This document shows positions 37,335 to 46,892 of a stretch of 64,000 nt of DNA, one piece after another (within the stretch, counting starts at the first letter, position 1; each line of letters starts with the position of its first letter). The notes beneath the pieces are model-generated. The model was given only the letters and a program-made list of their open reading frames with translations. It was not told the origin of the DNA and searched no databases. Source of the stretch: SABI01 sp963676605 (GTDB lineage: Bacteria > Spirochaetota > Spirochaetia > Sphaerochaetales > Sphaerochaetaceae); contig CAXXSP010000054.1 of NCBI GenBank assembly GCA_963676605.2, forward strand, positions 1 through 64,000. Direction: 5' to 3'. Made by a program: the position numbers and the translations under genes.

Positions 37335-38870
37335 ATGGAAAGTTTTACCTTCACCGAACGTGTTGAGAGGTGGGGCGTATTCGAATGTACCCTCACAGCA
37401 CAGATACAGAAGAACCCGTTCACAGACCAGAAGATCCAGGGGACTTTCACCAGCAGGAGTGAGCAGAAGGATGTTGACGGATTCTATGACGGAAATGGTG
37501 AATTCCGCGTCCGGTTCATGCCCTCCTTTGAAGAGACCTACACTTTCGAAATCTCACTCGACAGCACTGAGGTGACCTGGGAGGGAGAGTTCTCTGTCTC
37601 CCCTGCGGGAAAAGGAAACCACGGCCCGGTGAGGGTGGCCGATACCTTCCACTTCGCCTATGAGGACGGAACACCTCACCGTCCCATAGGGACGACCTGC
37701 TATGTGTGGGAACTGCAGAGTGAAGAGCTGCAGAAACAGACATTGAAGACCCTCAGCGAAGGATACTTCAACAAGATCAGATTCTGTATCTTCCCGAAGC
37801 ACTATGATTACAACCTGAATGAACCAATCTCCTATCCCTATGAAGGAACTCCCATGGATTCCTCCGTTCTCACCAGTGACAACTTCAACCTCTACACGGG
37901 AAAGACGGAAGGAAACAGCTGGGACTTCACCCGCTTCAATCCAGAGCACTTCAGAGGCATCGAAAGGTCAATTCTTGCCCTTCAGGAGCTCGGAATCGAA
38001 GCAGATATCATCGTCATGCACCCCTACGACCGCTGGGGCTTCAGTTCGATGAGTGAAGAAGAGGATGATCTGTACTGGACGTATCTCCTTTCCCGTCTCA
38101 GTGCTTTCCGGAACGTATGGTGGTCGCTGGCCAATGAATACGATCTCATGGAGACGAAGAGCATCGCGGACTGGGAGCGGTATGCGAACCTGATAACCGT
38201 ACACGATCCCTACTCCCACCTCCGATCTATCCATAACTGCAAGAACTTCTATGATTTCAGCCGCCCGTGGATCACACACTGCTCGATCCAGCGCACACAG
38301 ATGTATGTCTGCTCCGAAGAAGTGGATCAGTACAGGACACGATACAAGAAACCTGTCGTCCTCGATGAGATAGGATACGAGGGCACCATCCAGCACGGCT
38401 GGGGAAACCTGAGCGGGAAAGAACTTGTACGGCGGTTCTGGGAAGCAGCCTGCCGCGGCGGCTACGGCGGCCATGGCGAGACCTACTATCGTGAGGACAG
38501 AATTCTCTGGTGGTCCCATGGAGGAGTTCTTCACGGAGAATCTCAGGAAAGAATCAGATTCCTCAGGGAGATTATCGAGGATATCCCGACGACAGGACTG
38601 AAATACCTGCCAGGCCGTTCTGATGAGATCTGCGCTATCCCCGATATCTTCACTCCAGGCAGTGTGAAGGTGTACGACTACTACCTCATCTACTATGGGT
38701 ATACGCGTCCATCCTTCAAGGAATACTATTTCGATGATGAATCGACCTTCTCTGTAGAGGTGATCGATACCTGGGATATGAGAGTTGAAAACAGAGGGAC
38801 CTTTACCGGAAAGTTCCGCATCGACCTGCCGGGAAAAGAGTACATGGCTCTCAGGATACGACGGGTATAG
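37335..38870 (+). CDS. Glycoside-hydrolase-like protein: DUF5060, DUF4038-type barrel, DUF5605
   Basis: 511 residues, no signal peptide. Residues 1-90 look like an immunoglobulin-like DUF5060 domain (VERWGVFECTLTA). From about 105 to 400 is a TIM-barrel of the DUF4038/apiosidase-like kind: PIGTTCYVWE, IRFCIFPKHYDYN, WWSLANEYDLM (likely acid/base Glu) and PVVLDEIGYEG (likely nucleophile Glu). The C-terminal strands fit DUF5605. It probably acts on a plant-type oligosaccharide taken into the cell. The substrate is unknown; related families cleave apiose or rhamnogalacturonan side chains. AAGGAG precedes the ATG. Confidence 0.7.
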   Translation: MESFTFTERVERWGVFECTLTAQIQKNPFTDQKIQGTFTSRSEQKDVDGFYDGNGEFRVRFMPSFEETYTFEISLDSTEVTWEGEFSVSPAGKGNHGPVRVADTFHFAYEDGTPHRPIGTTCYVWELQSEELQKQTLKTLSEGYFNKIRFCIFPKHYDYNLNEPISYPYEGTPMDSSVLTSDNFNLYTGKTEGNSWDFTRFNPEHFRGIERSILALQELGIEADIIVMHPYDRWGFSSMSEEEDDLYWTYLLSRLSAFRNVWWSLANEYDLMETKSIADWERYANLITVHDPYSHLRSIHNCKNFYDFSRPWITHCSIQRTQMYVCSEEVDQYRTRYKKPVVLDEIGYEGTIQHGWGNLSGKELVRRFWEAACRGGYGGHGETYYREDRILWWSHGGVLHGESQERIRFLREIIEDIPTTGLKYLPGRSDEICAIPDIFTPGSVKVYDYYLIYYGYTRPSFKEYYFDDESTFSVEVIDTWDMRVENRGTFTGKFRIDLPGKEYMALRIRRV

Positions 38871-38875
38871 AGGTC

Positions 38876-40447
38876 TCAGATATCGGAGTCTGTGTCTGCC
38901 TCGTAGCGGCAGACCCGGTTCCGTCCCTCTCTCTTCGCCCGGTACAGGGCGGTATCCGCCTGATTCAGGACCTGCTCCCAGGAAAGACCGAGGGATGGAA
39001 GGTATGCACTTACACCGAAACTCGAGGTGATACGCACACCTTCAGCATCACAGACCACGGGAGTATCTTCGATCAGTGCTCTGAGACTTTCGGCCTTATT
39101 CACAGAAGCCTCAACTCCCGTCCCTCTGAGCAGAATAATGAACTCCTCTCCCCCGTACCGTGCACACACATCCATCTTTCGCACATTCTTACGCAAGAGA
39201 TCACTCACATGAAGAAGTACCTGATCACCCACCGAGTGACCGTAGGTATCATTGATCGACTTAAAGTGGTCGAGATCGAACATGATGATGGAGAACACTC
39301 CCTTCGGTGCATGTTCAAGCCTCTGAGCCTCCTCAGATGCAAGATGCATGAAATGCCGGTGATTCACGAGCCCCGTCAGACCATCTGAAGTCGCACGGAT
39401 CTCAAGCGTCCGCATCGCCTCTCTCAGTTCGGTCACATCATGAAAGATAAACAGACTTCCGAGCACGCGATCCTTTTTTCCCCTGAGATCCGATTTGGAA
39501 ATCGTGAAGGACCTTCTCTCCTCTCCCACGTTCAGCGTGGCTGTGCCATGACCTGACGCGTGGATAAGATGACGGGCAAGAAGCGGATTCAATTCAGAGA
39601 GAGCCATGCCGACCGGATCTTCAAAGTCGGGGAAAAACAGTTTTTTCGCCTGTGGATTACTTTCGATCAGATGATTCTCAGGATCAACCATCACCATCGC
39701 GTCGCTCATTGAGTCAACAACGATCTTATGAGCTGTCGGGAGAATATAGAAGAGCTGCAGTTTCTTCACTCCCCAGTAGAGAATGAGTCCCGTCAGGGAT
39801 AAGGCTATAGGCATGGTATCGAGATTATAGAGTATCTTCTTCAAGAGGAGTCCAATATAGGAGGCAAAGGGGAGGACCGAGACAAGGATCAGGAATGGGT
39901 ACCTGCTTCTGAGATGAACATTATCCTGCAGCAGAGCAAAGAGAAGACGGACGACGCCTATGATGTATGCTGTAATCATGAGTGCATTAATTGCCCAGAA
40001 ACCCCAGGCCCGGTCAAAATGGAACAGGCTTACCGGATAGAGCTGCAGGAGGGAGATATCTGTGTAGACCTGGTGATGCAGGGGATTCGTCCAGATAGCA
40101 GCTGCCGCACAGAGAGGCAGAATAAACAGTTTCAGCAGCACCTTTCTCTGTATTTTCACGTTGGTATATCGCCGGGGATGAAAAGAGATCGCAATCAGCA
40201 TCCAGAAGAGTGCGATACTCATGACTCCGAAATACTCGATTCCCACTACAGCATGAGCAATAGCCGAATTCGGGGCATGGAGCTCAAAGAGATAACTGAG
40301 TGAGTAGATGATGTTACCGAGGAAAAGGCCGCCGACGAACCTCATCGGCTGTGATGCTCCCTTGTACGCCGACACGCGTGCAGTGAGAGCGGTGGATACA
40401 CTCAATGAGATCACGATGAATAGCTGATACAGCACAAACAGATCCAT
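38876..40447 (-). CDS. Membrane diguanylate cyclase (7TM sensor, PAS-like, GGDEF)
   Basis: 523 residues. Seven hydrophobic helices in residues 1-225 resemble the histidine-kinase N-terminal 7TM sensor. A PAS-like domain follows (about 230-340, SMSDAMVMVDPENHLIESN). The GGDEF domain is about 355-515: TDPL-equivalent SDGLTGLVNHRHF, metal site FDLDHFKSIND and active loop ARYGGEEFIIL. RKMD five residues before GGEEF is an intact inhibitory I-site. It should make cyclic di-GMP with product inhibition. It converges on the glycoside-hydrolase gene. Confidence 0.9.
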   Translation of the reverse strand: MDLFVLYQLFIVISLSVSTALTARVSAYKGASQPMRFVGGLFLGNIIYSLSYLFELHAPNSAIAHAVVGIEYFGVMSIALFWMLIAISFHPRRYTNVKIQRKVLLKLFILPLCAAAAIWTNPLHHQVYTDISLLQLYPVSLFHFDRAWGFWAINALMITAYIIGVVRLLFALLQDNVHLRSRYPFLILVSVLPFASYIGLLLKKILYNLDTMPIALSLTGLILYWGVKKLQLFYILPTAHKIVVDSMSDAMVMVDPENHLIESNPQAKKLFFPDFEDPVGMALSELNPLLARHLIHASGHGTATLNVGEERRSFTISKSDLRGKKDRVLGSLFIFHDVTELREAMRTLEIRATSDGLTGLVNHRHFMHLASEEAQRLEHAPKGVFSIIMFDLDHFKSINDTYGHSVGDQVLLHVSDLLRKNVRKMDVCARYGGEEFIILLRGTGVEASVNKAESLRALIEDTPVVCDAEGVRITSSFGVSAYLPSLGLSWEQVLNQADTALYRAKREGRNRVCRYEADTDSDI

Positions 40448-40586
40448 GAACCTTCAATCTCCACTATCATCCTTGATGCCTTATTCTGTACAGCACTCAG
40501 ATATCGATATGGCATGAGTATATCATACCGGTCAATAAATGGATAGGATTCATATATGGATAAAATCAATACACGTCCAGCTCCTG

Positions 40587-41402
40587 TCACACACTCAGCT
40601 GTACGATCTGGACAACACTCAGAATGAAGATCAGGAGGAGAACCGCAGAGAAGATTGTATCAACACCCCTCAGAGAGACCCGCCTGGTGACTGCAGCTCC
40701 GGTGAAACCGCCGATAATTCCCCCTGAGATCATGAGAGCGAGAATGACAGGGTCGAACGGTGGAACACGTCCACCGAAGAGTGTGAATAGCAGAGAAGCG
40801 GTCTGCGAAAGGAAGATGATGAAGATCGAGTTCAGCGCCGCCTTCTTGGCATCCATAGAGAAGAAGAGGTAGAGAATCGCGATATTGATCGGCCCTCCTC
40901 CGATACCGAGAAAGGCTGCCACTGCACCGAGGAATATCCCCGTCCCCAGAGCGAGAGTCCCGCTCGTATAGCTCTTCGGTGTAATACGGGATTTATTCAT
41001 AACGAACAGGAAGACAAAGAGGACCATAACGGCAAGTATCGAGGACTGAACAGTACCCACAATATCTTCTGAGGGCAATGACCGGATCGCAAGGTCGAAG
41101 AGATATTTTCCCGCCAGACCTCCCCCTATTCCGCCGAGAGCGAGAAGCGTGCTGATCTTTCTATCAAGTACAACACCTCCACCCCGGGACCGTATGAGCG
41201 TAACTATCGTCATGGAGAGGACGGTACAGCCTGCAAGGAAACTGATGGTCTCCACGCTCAGGGAGGAGAATGTATCCAGTGAGGGTTTGATGATGACTCC
41301 ACCGCCGATACCGCTAATAGCTCCAAGTGTAGAGGCGATGAAACTTATGAGAAAGAATGAAAAGGTCATACTGCCCGTCCCGTCTGTGTGAAGTACGCCC
41401 AT
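40587..41402 (-). CDS. TauE/SafE (TSUP) family membrane transporter
   Basis: 271 residues, eight hydrophobic helices in two pseudo-repeats. The repeat motifs are ISGIGGGVIIKPSL and AAFLGIGGGPINIAIL, typical of sulfite/sulfonate exporter-like TSUP proteins. The substrate is unknown. It is a single gene 38 bases from the nitroreductase, same strand, so possibly co-transcribed. The 139-base gap to the diguanylate cyclase gene is AT-rich and has no gene. Confidence 0.85.
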   Translation of the reverse strand: MGVLHTDGTGSMTFSFFLISFIASTLGAISGIGGGVIIKPSLDTFSSLSVETISFLAGCTVLSMTIVTLIRSRGGGVVLDRKISTLLALGGIGGGLAGKYLFDLAIRSLPSEDIVGTVQSSILAVMVLFVFLFVMNKSRITPKSYTSGTLALGTGIFLGAVAAFLGIGGGPINIAILYLFFSMDAKKAALNSIFIIFLSQTASLLFTLFGGRVPPFDPVILALMISGGIIGGFTGAAVTRRVSLRGVDTIFSAVLLLIFILSVVQIVQLSV

Positions 41403-41440
41403 TGTAGCCGAGGAGTCTACTCAGAAACAAGGTCAGGTAT

Positions 41441-41947
41441 CTACTCGATGGTCTCGAAGTGAATCTTCGTATGATCGATGTGTGCAGGACCCCCTTTCTC
41501 ATCAGCAGGGTATCCCACCGTGAGTATAGAGAATGGAAGATACCTATCGGGAATTTCGAGAAGCTCCCTGATCGTCTGTATCCGCTCTTCATCCGGATAC
41601 AGACCAAGCCAGCAACCTCCCAGGGAATGATTCAGTGACTCCAGAAGGATGTTCTCAGTTGCCGCGGAAAGATCCTGTGCCCACTTCGTGTGACTCTCAT
41701 TCACCTTCGTCCTGTCAAGAAGCACGACGATCAGTGCGGGAGCCTGTGCTGCAAACCCGGAAAATGAGCTCATACGCGAAACAGCTTTCCGGCGCTCAGG
41801 ATCCTCAATCACCAGGAACTGCCAGGGTTGCGTATTACGCGCACTCGGCGCCATCATTCCAGCCTCGCAGAGACGGATCAGGACCTTCTTGTCCACCGGA
41901 CGATCCTGATACGCTCTGACACTGCGACGATCAAATATAATATTCAT
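41441..41947 (-). CDS. Nitroreductase family FMN protein
   Basis: 168 residues, typical for a small nitroreductase. FMN-binding FDRRSVRAYQDRPV at the N-terminus, APSARNTQPWQFLVI, then LESLNHSLGGCWLG and a late LTVGYPADEKGG. It probably reduces nitro-aromatic or quinone-like compounds using NAD(P)H as a homodimer. The physiological substrate is unknown. Confidence 0.87.
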   Translation of the reverse strand: MNIIFDRRSVRAYQDRPVDKKVLIRLCEAGMMAPSARNTQPWQFLVIEDPERRKAVSRMSSFSGFAAQAPALIVVLLDRTKVNESHTKWAQDLSAATENILLESLNHSLGGCWLGLYPDEERIQTIRELLEIPDRYLPFSILTVGYPADEKGGPAHIDHTKIHFETIE

Positions 41948-41986
41948 GAGCAGCTCCTACTTCGTGTTCCCGTGAAAAACACAGGA

Positions 41987-42757
41987 TTACCAGAAGATAT
42001 TGGCACTTCTCCCCCAGTCATAATCGATTTCTTTCAGCTCATCACTCGTCAGCATGGGGTAAAAAAGAATCTCATCACCCTTTGCGATATAAATCCCTTC
42101 TCCGATGATCTGGTAGGTAAACTTCGAATCGAAGGAACGGTCGATGGTCTTTGTCACCTTCTTGTGCTCCTCCACTTCCCTGATACACTCCTTCAGGTGT
42201 TCGATATCTCTTTCGAACATACTCCCGATATTCCCGGTATGCTCTTTCTCCTCAAGATCAATAGAGCGGATCTCGCTGAAGATGATGGCGGGGACGGTGA
42301 TCTTCTTCCCTGAATCACCTAGGATATACTCTGCAAGCTCCTTCGGCTGCAGCGAACTCGCTACGAAAGGATGAACAGGACAGTGTTCCTTATAAAGAGC
42401 GTAGCCTTTCCAGTTCGACGGTGCCTGATACTTCTTCGCCTTGAGAGCAAGGGTTGTCCCATCCTGATTTGTCAGGTACACATCCATATAGGCATCAAGG
42501 GGTATCTGTTCAATCACCCGGTAGATAGAAAGATAGAGAGAGTGTTTCGGTTCCCCGTTCTCATGCGACACACAGTTCTTCTGAGCGAACTGCCAGTCAA
42601 ACGCGTCACTGAATTCCCCTTTCACCTGAGCGAACATCAGTCGCTCAGCTGAACCTTTCTTTGATCCCCTTGCCATGTACATACCGAAATCTTTGGGTTC
42701 CAGCTCTGATGCGATCAATGCCTCGACAGGATAGAAAACGACGTAATAATAAATCAT
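41987..42757 (-). CDS. Hypothetical protein, probably cytoplasmic
   Basis: 256 residues from the ATG at 42757, chosen because GGAGGAG lies directly before it; the in-frame ATG at 42820 would lie inside hppA. No family recognised. It opens with a hydrophobic strand (MIYYYVVFYPVEALI), has two similar segments (SELEPKDFGMYMARGSKKGS and SSLQPKELAEYILGDSGKK, both followed by a strand with an F/I-x-E/Q element), then a charged helix DIEHLKECIREVEEHKKV. This suggests an internal duplication. It follows hppA by 13 bases and is probably in its operon. Confidence 0.55.
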   Translation of the reverse strand: MIYYYVVFYPVEALIASELEPKDFGMYMARGSKKGSAERLMFAQVKGEFSDAFDWQFAQKNCVSHENGEPKHSLYLSIYRVIEQIPLDAYMDVYLTNQDGTTLALKAKKYQAPSNWKGYALYKEHCPVHPFVASSLQPKELAEYILGDSGKKITVPAIIFSEIRSIDLEEKEHTGNIGSMFERDIEHLKECIREVEEHKKVTKTIDRSFDSKFTYQIIGEGIYIAKGDEILFYPMLTSDELKEIDYDWGRSANIFW

Positions 42758-42770
42758 AACTCCTCCTCCA

Positions 42771-44918
42771 TTACCCGAGCAGTGCGAACAGGTTATATTT
42801 TCCGAAAATCGACACGGCAATCAGGGAGACGATCGCCATGATCTTGATGAGTATATCGAGTGAAGGTCCGACGGTGTCCTTCAAAGGATCACCAACCGTA
42901 TCGCCGACAACGGCAGCCTTATGGGCGTTCGAGCCCTTACCTCCGAAGTGTCCGTGCTCGACATACTTCTTCCCGTTATCCCAGGCACCTCCGGCATTCG
43001 CCGTGTACAGCGCAAGCATGACCGAAGAGAGGGTCGTCCCTATGAGAAGACCCCCGACGAACTCTGCTCCGAAGATGAATCCGGTGACGAGCGGAGTCGC
43101 TACCGAAATGAGAGCGGGAACTTTCATCTCCGCAATTGCGCCAGCACTGCTGATACTGATACAGGTCGTATAATCGGGGAGACTCGTTCCCTGTATGATA
43201 CCCGGATCGGCCTTGAACTGGCGCCTCACCTCCTGCACCATCTTCCGTGCAGCGTTTGCTACAGCTTCAATCAGCATACCGCTGAACAGATAAGGGAGAG
43301 CCGCTCCGACCAGTCCTCCGACGAGCGTGAGAGGAGATACCATGTTCAGGACCAGATCTATACCCCCCTGAACCGACTCCCCTGCCTGTGCATACAGGTA
43401 GGAAGAGAAGAGAGAGAGGGCAGCAAGTGTCGCCGAACCGATGGCAAATCCCTTCCCGATAGCAGCTGTCGTGTTCCCGACGGCATCAAGTTCATCGGTG
43501 ATTCCGCGGACATCGGGATGAAGACGCGCCATCTCGCTGATACCTCCGGCATTATCGGCAATGGGACCGTAGGTATCGACCGATACCGTCACCGTAACGA
43601 AGCTGAGCATGCCGATCGCCGCCATGGCAACTCCGTACAGGCCTGCCGTGGCATTGGCTGTTATGATAGCCACACCGAGAATGACAACGGGAGCCATAAC
43701 ACTGATCATGCCGACACTCATCCCCTGGGTGATGGTGAGGGCCGGCCCCTCCTGTGAACTTGCAGAGATCTTCTGGGTCGGCTTGTAGTCGTAGCTGGTA
43801 TAGTATTCCGCGATCTGCCCGATGACGATTCCGCTTACGATACCCAGAACAGCAGCGATCCAGGGAGAGAGGGCACCGAGATTGAACCCGGCCGATGCGA
43901 CCTCCTCGCCTCTGAACAGAAAGAAGGAGATGAGCCCACTGAGAATAATGGTAAGACCCGCTCCCATAAAGGTCGCTGCATTAAGCTCCTTATGGGGATT
44001 GTCCGAGACTTTTTTAACGAGAAGAAAGATGATTCCGACCATGGAGGAGAGAATACCGCCTGCGGCGATCAGAAGCGGGGCGTAGACCAGTTTTGAAATA
44101 AGAGAAGGGGAAATCGTTCCCTGAGAGAAATAGATATACGCGGCGAGTATCATCGCTGAGACAAGGGAGCCCACATAACTCTCAAGAAGGTCACTGCCGA
44201 GCCCTGCGACATCTCCCACATTATCACCGACATTATCGGCGATGGTTGCCGGGTTTCTCGGATCATCTTCAGGAATGCCTGCTTCAGTCTTTCCGACAAG
44301 GTCGGCACCCATATCGGCTGCCTTTGTATAAATCCCTCCGCCGACACGGTTGAACATGGCGATGATAGAGCATCCCAGAGCATAGGAGCTGACCGTCATC
44401 GTGAACGGGATATCGCTGATTCCGAGCCAGTTGGTATGGAACACCAGATTCTCCGGCGAAGCCTGCTTCAGCAACACGCCGAATACCAGATAGACGATGG
44501 CAAGGCCGAGAAGTGCAAACCCTCCGACGCTGAGGCCCATGACCGACCCTCCGCGGAACGCTACCCTGAGCGTCTTCCCCAGTGATTTCGTCTCCCGCGC
44601 TTCAGCAGAGACGCGGACATTCGATATCGTTGCGATATTCATACCTATCCAGCCGGCACTCGCACTCATCACTGCTCCGAGAATGAAGGCAGCAGCTCCT
44701 GTGACTGAGACAACCAGACCAAGCAGTATGGCAATAAAGATGGAGACTTTCAGAATCACCTTGTATTCGTGATTGAGGAACGCTTTCGCCCCCTCCTGAA
44801 TTGCCTCAGATATCTGAACCATCTCCTCTGTGCCGGGATCTTTCCTCTTTACTCCGTAATAATTGATTACAGCAAAAGCCAGAGCCGCGACAGCTGCAAG
44901 AATGACAAACCCGATCAT
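42771..44918 (-). CDS. hppA: K+-dependent membrane-bound pyrophosphatase (ion pump)
   Basis: 715 residues, about sixteen membrane helices. Substrate site GGGIYTKAADMGADLVGK and NPATIADNVGDNVGDVAG, later DTYGPIADNAGGISEM and GDTVGDPLKDT. In GNTTAAIGKGFAIGSA the position diagnostic for potassium need is Ala (Lys in K+-independent enzymes), so it is K+-dependent. It hydrolyses pyrophosphate and exports H+ or Na+; which ion cannot be told by eye. A sodium pump would fit the sodium-coupled OadGAB complex in the same window. Confidence 0.93.
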   Translation of the reverse strand: MIGFVILAAVAALAFAVINYYGVKRKDPGTEEMVQISEAIQEGAKAFLNHEYKVILKVSIFIAILLGLVVSVTGAAAFILGAVMSASAGWIGMNIATISNVRVSAEARETKSLGKTLRVAFRGGSVMGLSVGGFALLGLAIVYLVFGVLLKQASPENLVFHTNWLGISDIPFTMTVSSYALGCSIIAMFNRVGGGIYTKAADMGADLVGKTEAGIPEDDPRNPATIADNVGDNVGDVAGLGSDLLESYVGSLVSAMILAAYIYFSQGTISPSLISKLVYAPLLIAAGGILSSMVGIIFLLVKKVSDNPHKELNAATFMGAGLTIILSGLISFFLFRGEEVASAGFNLGALSPWIAAVLGIVSGIVIGQIAEYYTSYDYKPTQKISASSQEGPALTITQGMSVGMISVMAPVVILGVAIITANATAGLYGVAMAAIGMLSFVTVTVSVDTYGPIADNAGGISEMARLHPDVRGITDELDAVGNTTAAIGKGFAIGSATLAALSLFSSYLYAQAGESVQGGIDLVLNMVSPLTLVGGLVGAALPYLFSGMLIEAVANAARKMVQEVRRQFKADPGIIQGTSLPDYTTCISISSAGAIAEMKVPALISVATPLVTGFIFGAEFVGGLLIGTTLSSVMLALYTANAGGAWDNGKKYVEHGHFGGKGSNAHKAAVVGDTVGDPLKDTVGPSLDILIKIMAIVSLIAVSIFGKYNLFALLG

Positions 44919-45031
44919 ACAGCAACCTCCTTCATATTATTGACGCTTCCCGATTTTCTGTAAGAAACGCCACTAAGACCGGTATATCACAATCCGGCTC
45001 TCTATTCTAGCGTTTTGACAAGTTTTCCACT

Positions 45032-45045
45032 GGTTAAATTTAACC
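45032..45045. promoter_or_regulatory. 14-bp perfect palindrome upstream of hppA
   Basis: GGTTAAATTTAACC lies in the 146-base gap between hppA (start 44918) and the DMT-family gene (stop 45065). The position fits an operator for hppA, but no clean -35/-10 pair overlaps it. Confidence 0.35.
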
Positions 45046-45064
45046 GTCATATCATAATAGATCA

Positions 45065-46003
45065 TTACTCCTTGACTCTGTTCACCAGGAAAATACCGAG
45101 AGCGACCAGAGGAAGGGCAATGAGATACTGAATCCTGAACACCTTTTCCCCAAGAATAACGACTGAAAGGAAGGTTCCGACAATCGGGACAAGGAACTGG
45201 AATATGACAATTGAACTCACCTTGTTATGCTTCAGGAGCTGAGTCCAGAGAGAAAAGGCGGCAGCTGAGAGAGAGGCAAGGTAGAGGAGGATCAGGTAGG
45301 CAGAAGGGGGGCCCGAAGGAAAAGATCCCCCTGCAAGAAGTGAAATGAGGAGAAGAAGGGCACCTCCGAAGCTGAGTTGTGTTCCGGTGATAAGCATCGG
45401 ATCAGCGATGGATGTGAGATACTTCGCATAGATGAAGGAGATGGAAGCGAGCACGGAGGCGGCTATCATGAACCCTTCGCCGCTCAGAGAAAACTCAAAA
45501 CCGAGGTTCACGTCATAATTGACCAGAATCACCGAGATGAAACCGGCGACGATACCGAAGACCTTCCCCTTGGTAATCTTATCGTTATGGAAGAAAAGGT
45601 GGGCCAGAATCGCACTCCAGAAGACGTTGGATGCACTGAGGATAGACCCTTTCGCTCCACTGATGAAAGAGATACTGATATAGAAGAAAAAGTAGTGAAT
45701 GGTCGTCTGCAGGATTCCGAGGATACCGACTCTTCCCCACTGAATTGCGGTAAGTGACGTAGGCGTCACCTCCCCCCTCTTCTTTCTCATGAAAAACCTC
45801 AGGGCGAGCACCAGAAGGCCGGCAAGCGTGAAACGTACGCCGGCGTAAACCAGCTTCGACCATGTGTCTTCTGCTGCGATCTCGAACAGAGCATATCCCA
45901 TCTTTATGAAAGGGAATGCACTCCCCCAGAGTATCGTGCAGAGAATCGCGAGTGCATAGGCAACCGCTGGAACGGCGAAGAGGCTTCGTTTCTCATTCGT
46001 CAT
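45065..46003 (-). CDS. DMT-superfamily (EamA) transporter
   Basis: 312 residues with ten hydrophobic helices in two EamA repeats; AILCTILWGSAFPFIKMG is the first-helix signature and ASISFIYAKYL marks the second repeat. Such proteins export amino acids or other metabolites; no substrate can be given. The start overlaps the HAD gene stop by four bases (ATGA), so they are co-translated. Confidence 0.85.
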   Translation of the reverse strand: MTNEKRSLFAVPAVAYALAILCTILWGSAFPFIKMGYALFEIAAEDTWSKLVYAGVRFTLAGLLVLALRFFMRKKRGEVTPTSLTAIQWGRVGILGILQTTIHYFFFYISISFISGAKGSILSASNVFWSAILAHLFFHNDKITKGKVFGIVAGFISVILVNYDVNLGFEFSLSGEGFMIAASVLASISFIYAKYLTSIADPMLITGTQLSFGGALLLLISLLAGGSFPSGPPSAYLILLYLASLSAAAFSLWTQLLKHNKVSSIVIFQFLVPIVGTFLSVVILGEKVFRIQYLIALPLVALGIFLVNRVKE

Positions 46004-46749
46004 GCTCTCTTCTCCTTCACTCTTTCAGGAAAGGATGCACAGAGTGCATGCAGTTCTCTCAACGTAAGGCAGGATTCAGAAGAAAGATCGGTGTCATCGG
46101 GATTGATGAGATGGTCCGTAATGAAAAGACAGGAAGAACCCAGGTCTCTGATTGCGCCATCCTCCCTGACATTATTCCCGATCATGAGTACCTCTTCAGG
46201 CTGAACACCGGTCTTATCGAACAGTTCCTGGTAGTAGCCGACATGAGGCTTCGTGTAGGAATAGTCCTCATAGGTCGTGATGAGAGAGAAATCAGTCTCC
46301 TCAAGGCCGATCCAGCTCATTCTCTCGAGCGTCCCCGCGCGGGGGAACATAGGGGCTGTCGCCAGAATGAGATCGTACCCCTTTGCCTTCAGCATCGACA
46401 CGATTTCAGCTGAGAGTGGAGTCGGCTCGATCAGATGCCTGATCTCCCTGAATTCTTCATTATAGAAGCGAGTGAAGGAACTGATCAGTTCCTGATCATA
46501 GGGGAGTGAGAGATGGGAGAAGAAAGTCCTCCAGAACCGCTCCATATTGCTATCCCGTCCCCCTTCTCCCTGCATCGACATCACTCCTGCCATTAAGGCT
46601 TCCTGTGCTCTGCCAGGGTCGAGCTGCTCCGTTATGCACCTCTGGGTGAACCGTGCGAGATACTCAACCATGAACTGCTTCTCATCCAGCGGAAGCAAAG
46701 TTCCGTCAAGATCGAAGAATACTGTAGATACCTTTTCCATTTCTGTCAT
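46000..46749 (-). CDS. HAD-superfamily hydrolase
   Basis: 249 residues. Motif I FFDLDGTLLPLD (nucleophile and acid Asp), motif II region LILATAPM, Lys of motif III in SYTKPHVGYY, and motif IV MIGNNVREDG. A helical cap sits between about 20 and 110 (subclass I). It is probably a small-molecule phosphatase. Coupled to the EamA transporter downstream; the pairing gives no clear substrate. The start is the ATG at 46749 (MTEMEKVSTVFFD); the second Met is also possible. Confidence 0.83.
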   Translation of the reverse strand: MTEMEKVSTVFFDLDGTLLPLDEKQFMVEYLARFTQRCITEQLDPGRAQEALMAGVMSMQGEGGRDSNMERFWRTFFSHLSLPYDQELISSFTRFYNEEFREIRHLIEPTPLSAEIVSMLKAKGYDLILATAPMFPRAGTLERMSWIGLEETDFSLITTYEDYSYTKPHVGYYQELFDKTGVQPEEVLMIGNNVREDGAIRDLGSSCLFITDHLINPDDTDLSSESCLTLRELHALCASFPERVKEKRA

Positions 46750-46892
46750 ATAAAGACACGATATACTTCACGTGTGGGAAGGTCAACTCACCACTCGCGG
46801 TAATTTACACGGCCGCAGGTATACAACTTCACTTAATCGTCATAACACGATATGATTGGATGACGAAAATCAGGAGTATGAGAGGAGGGATT

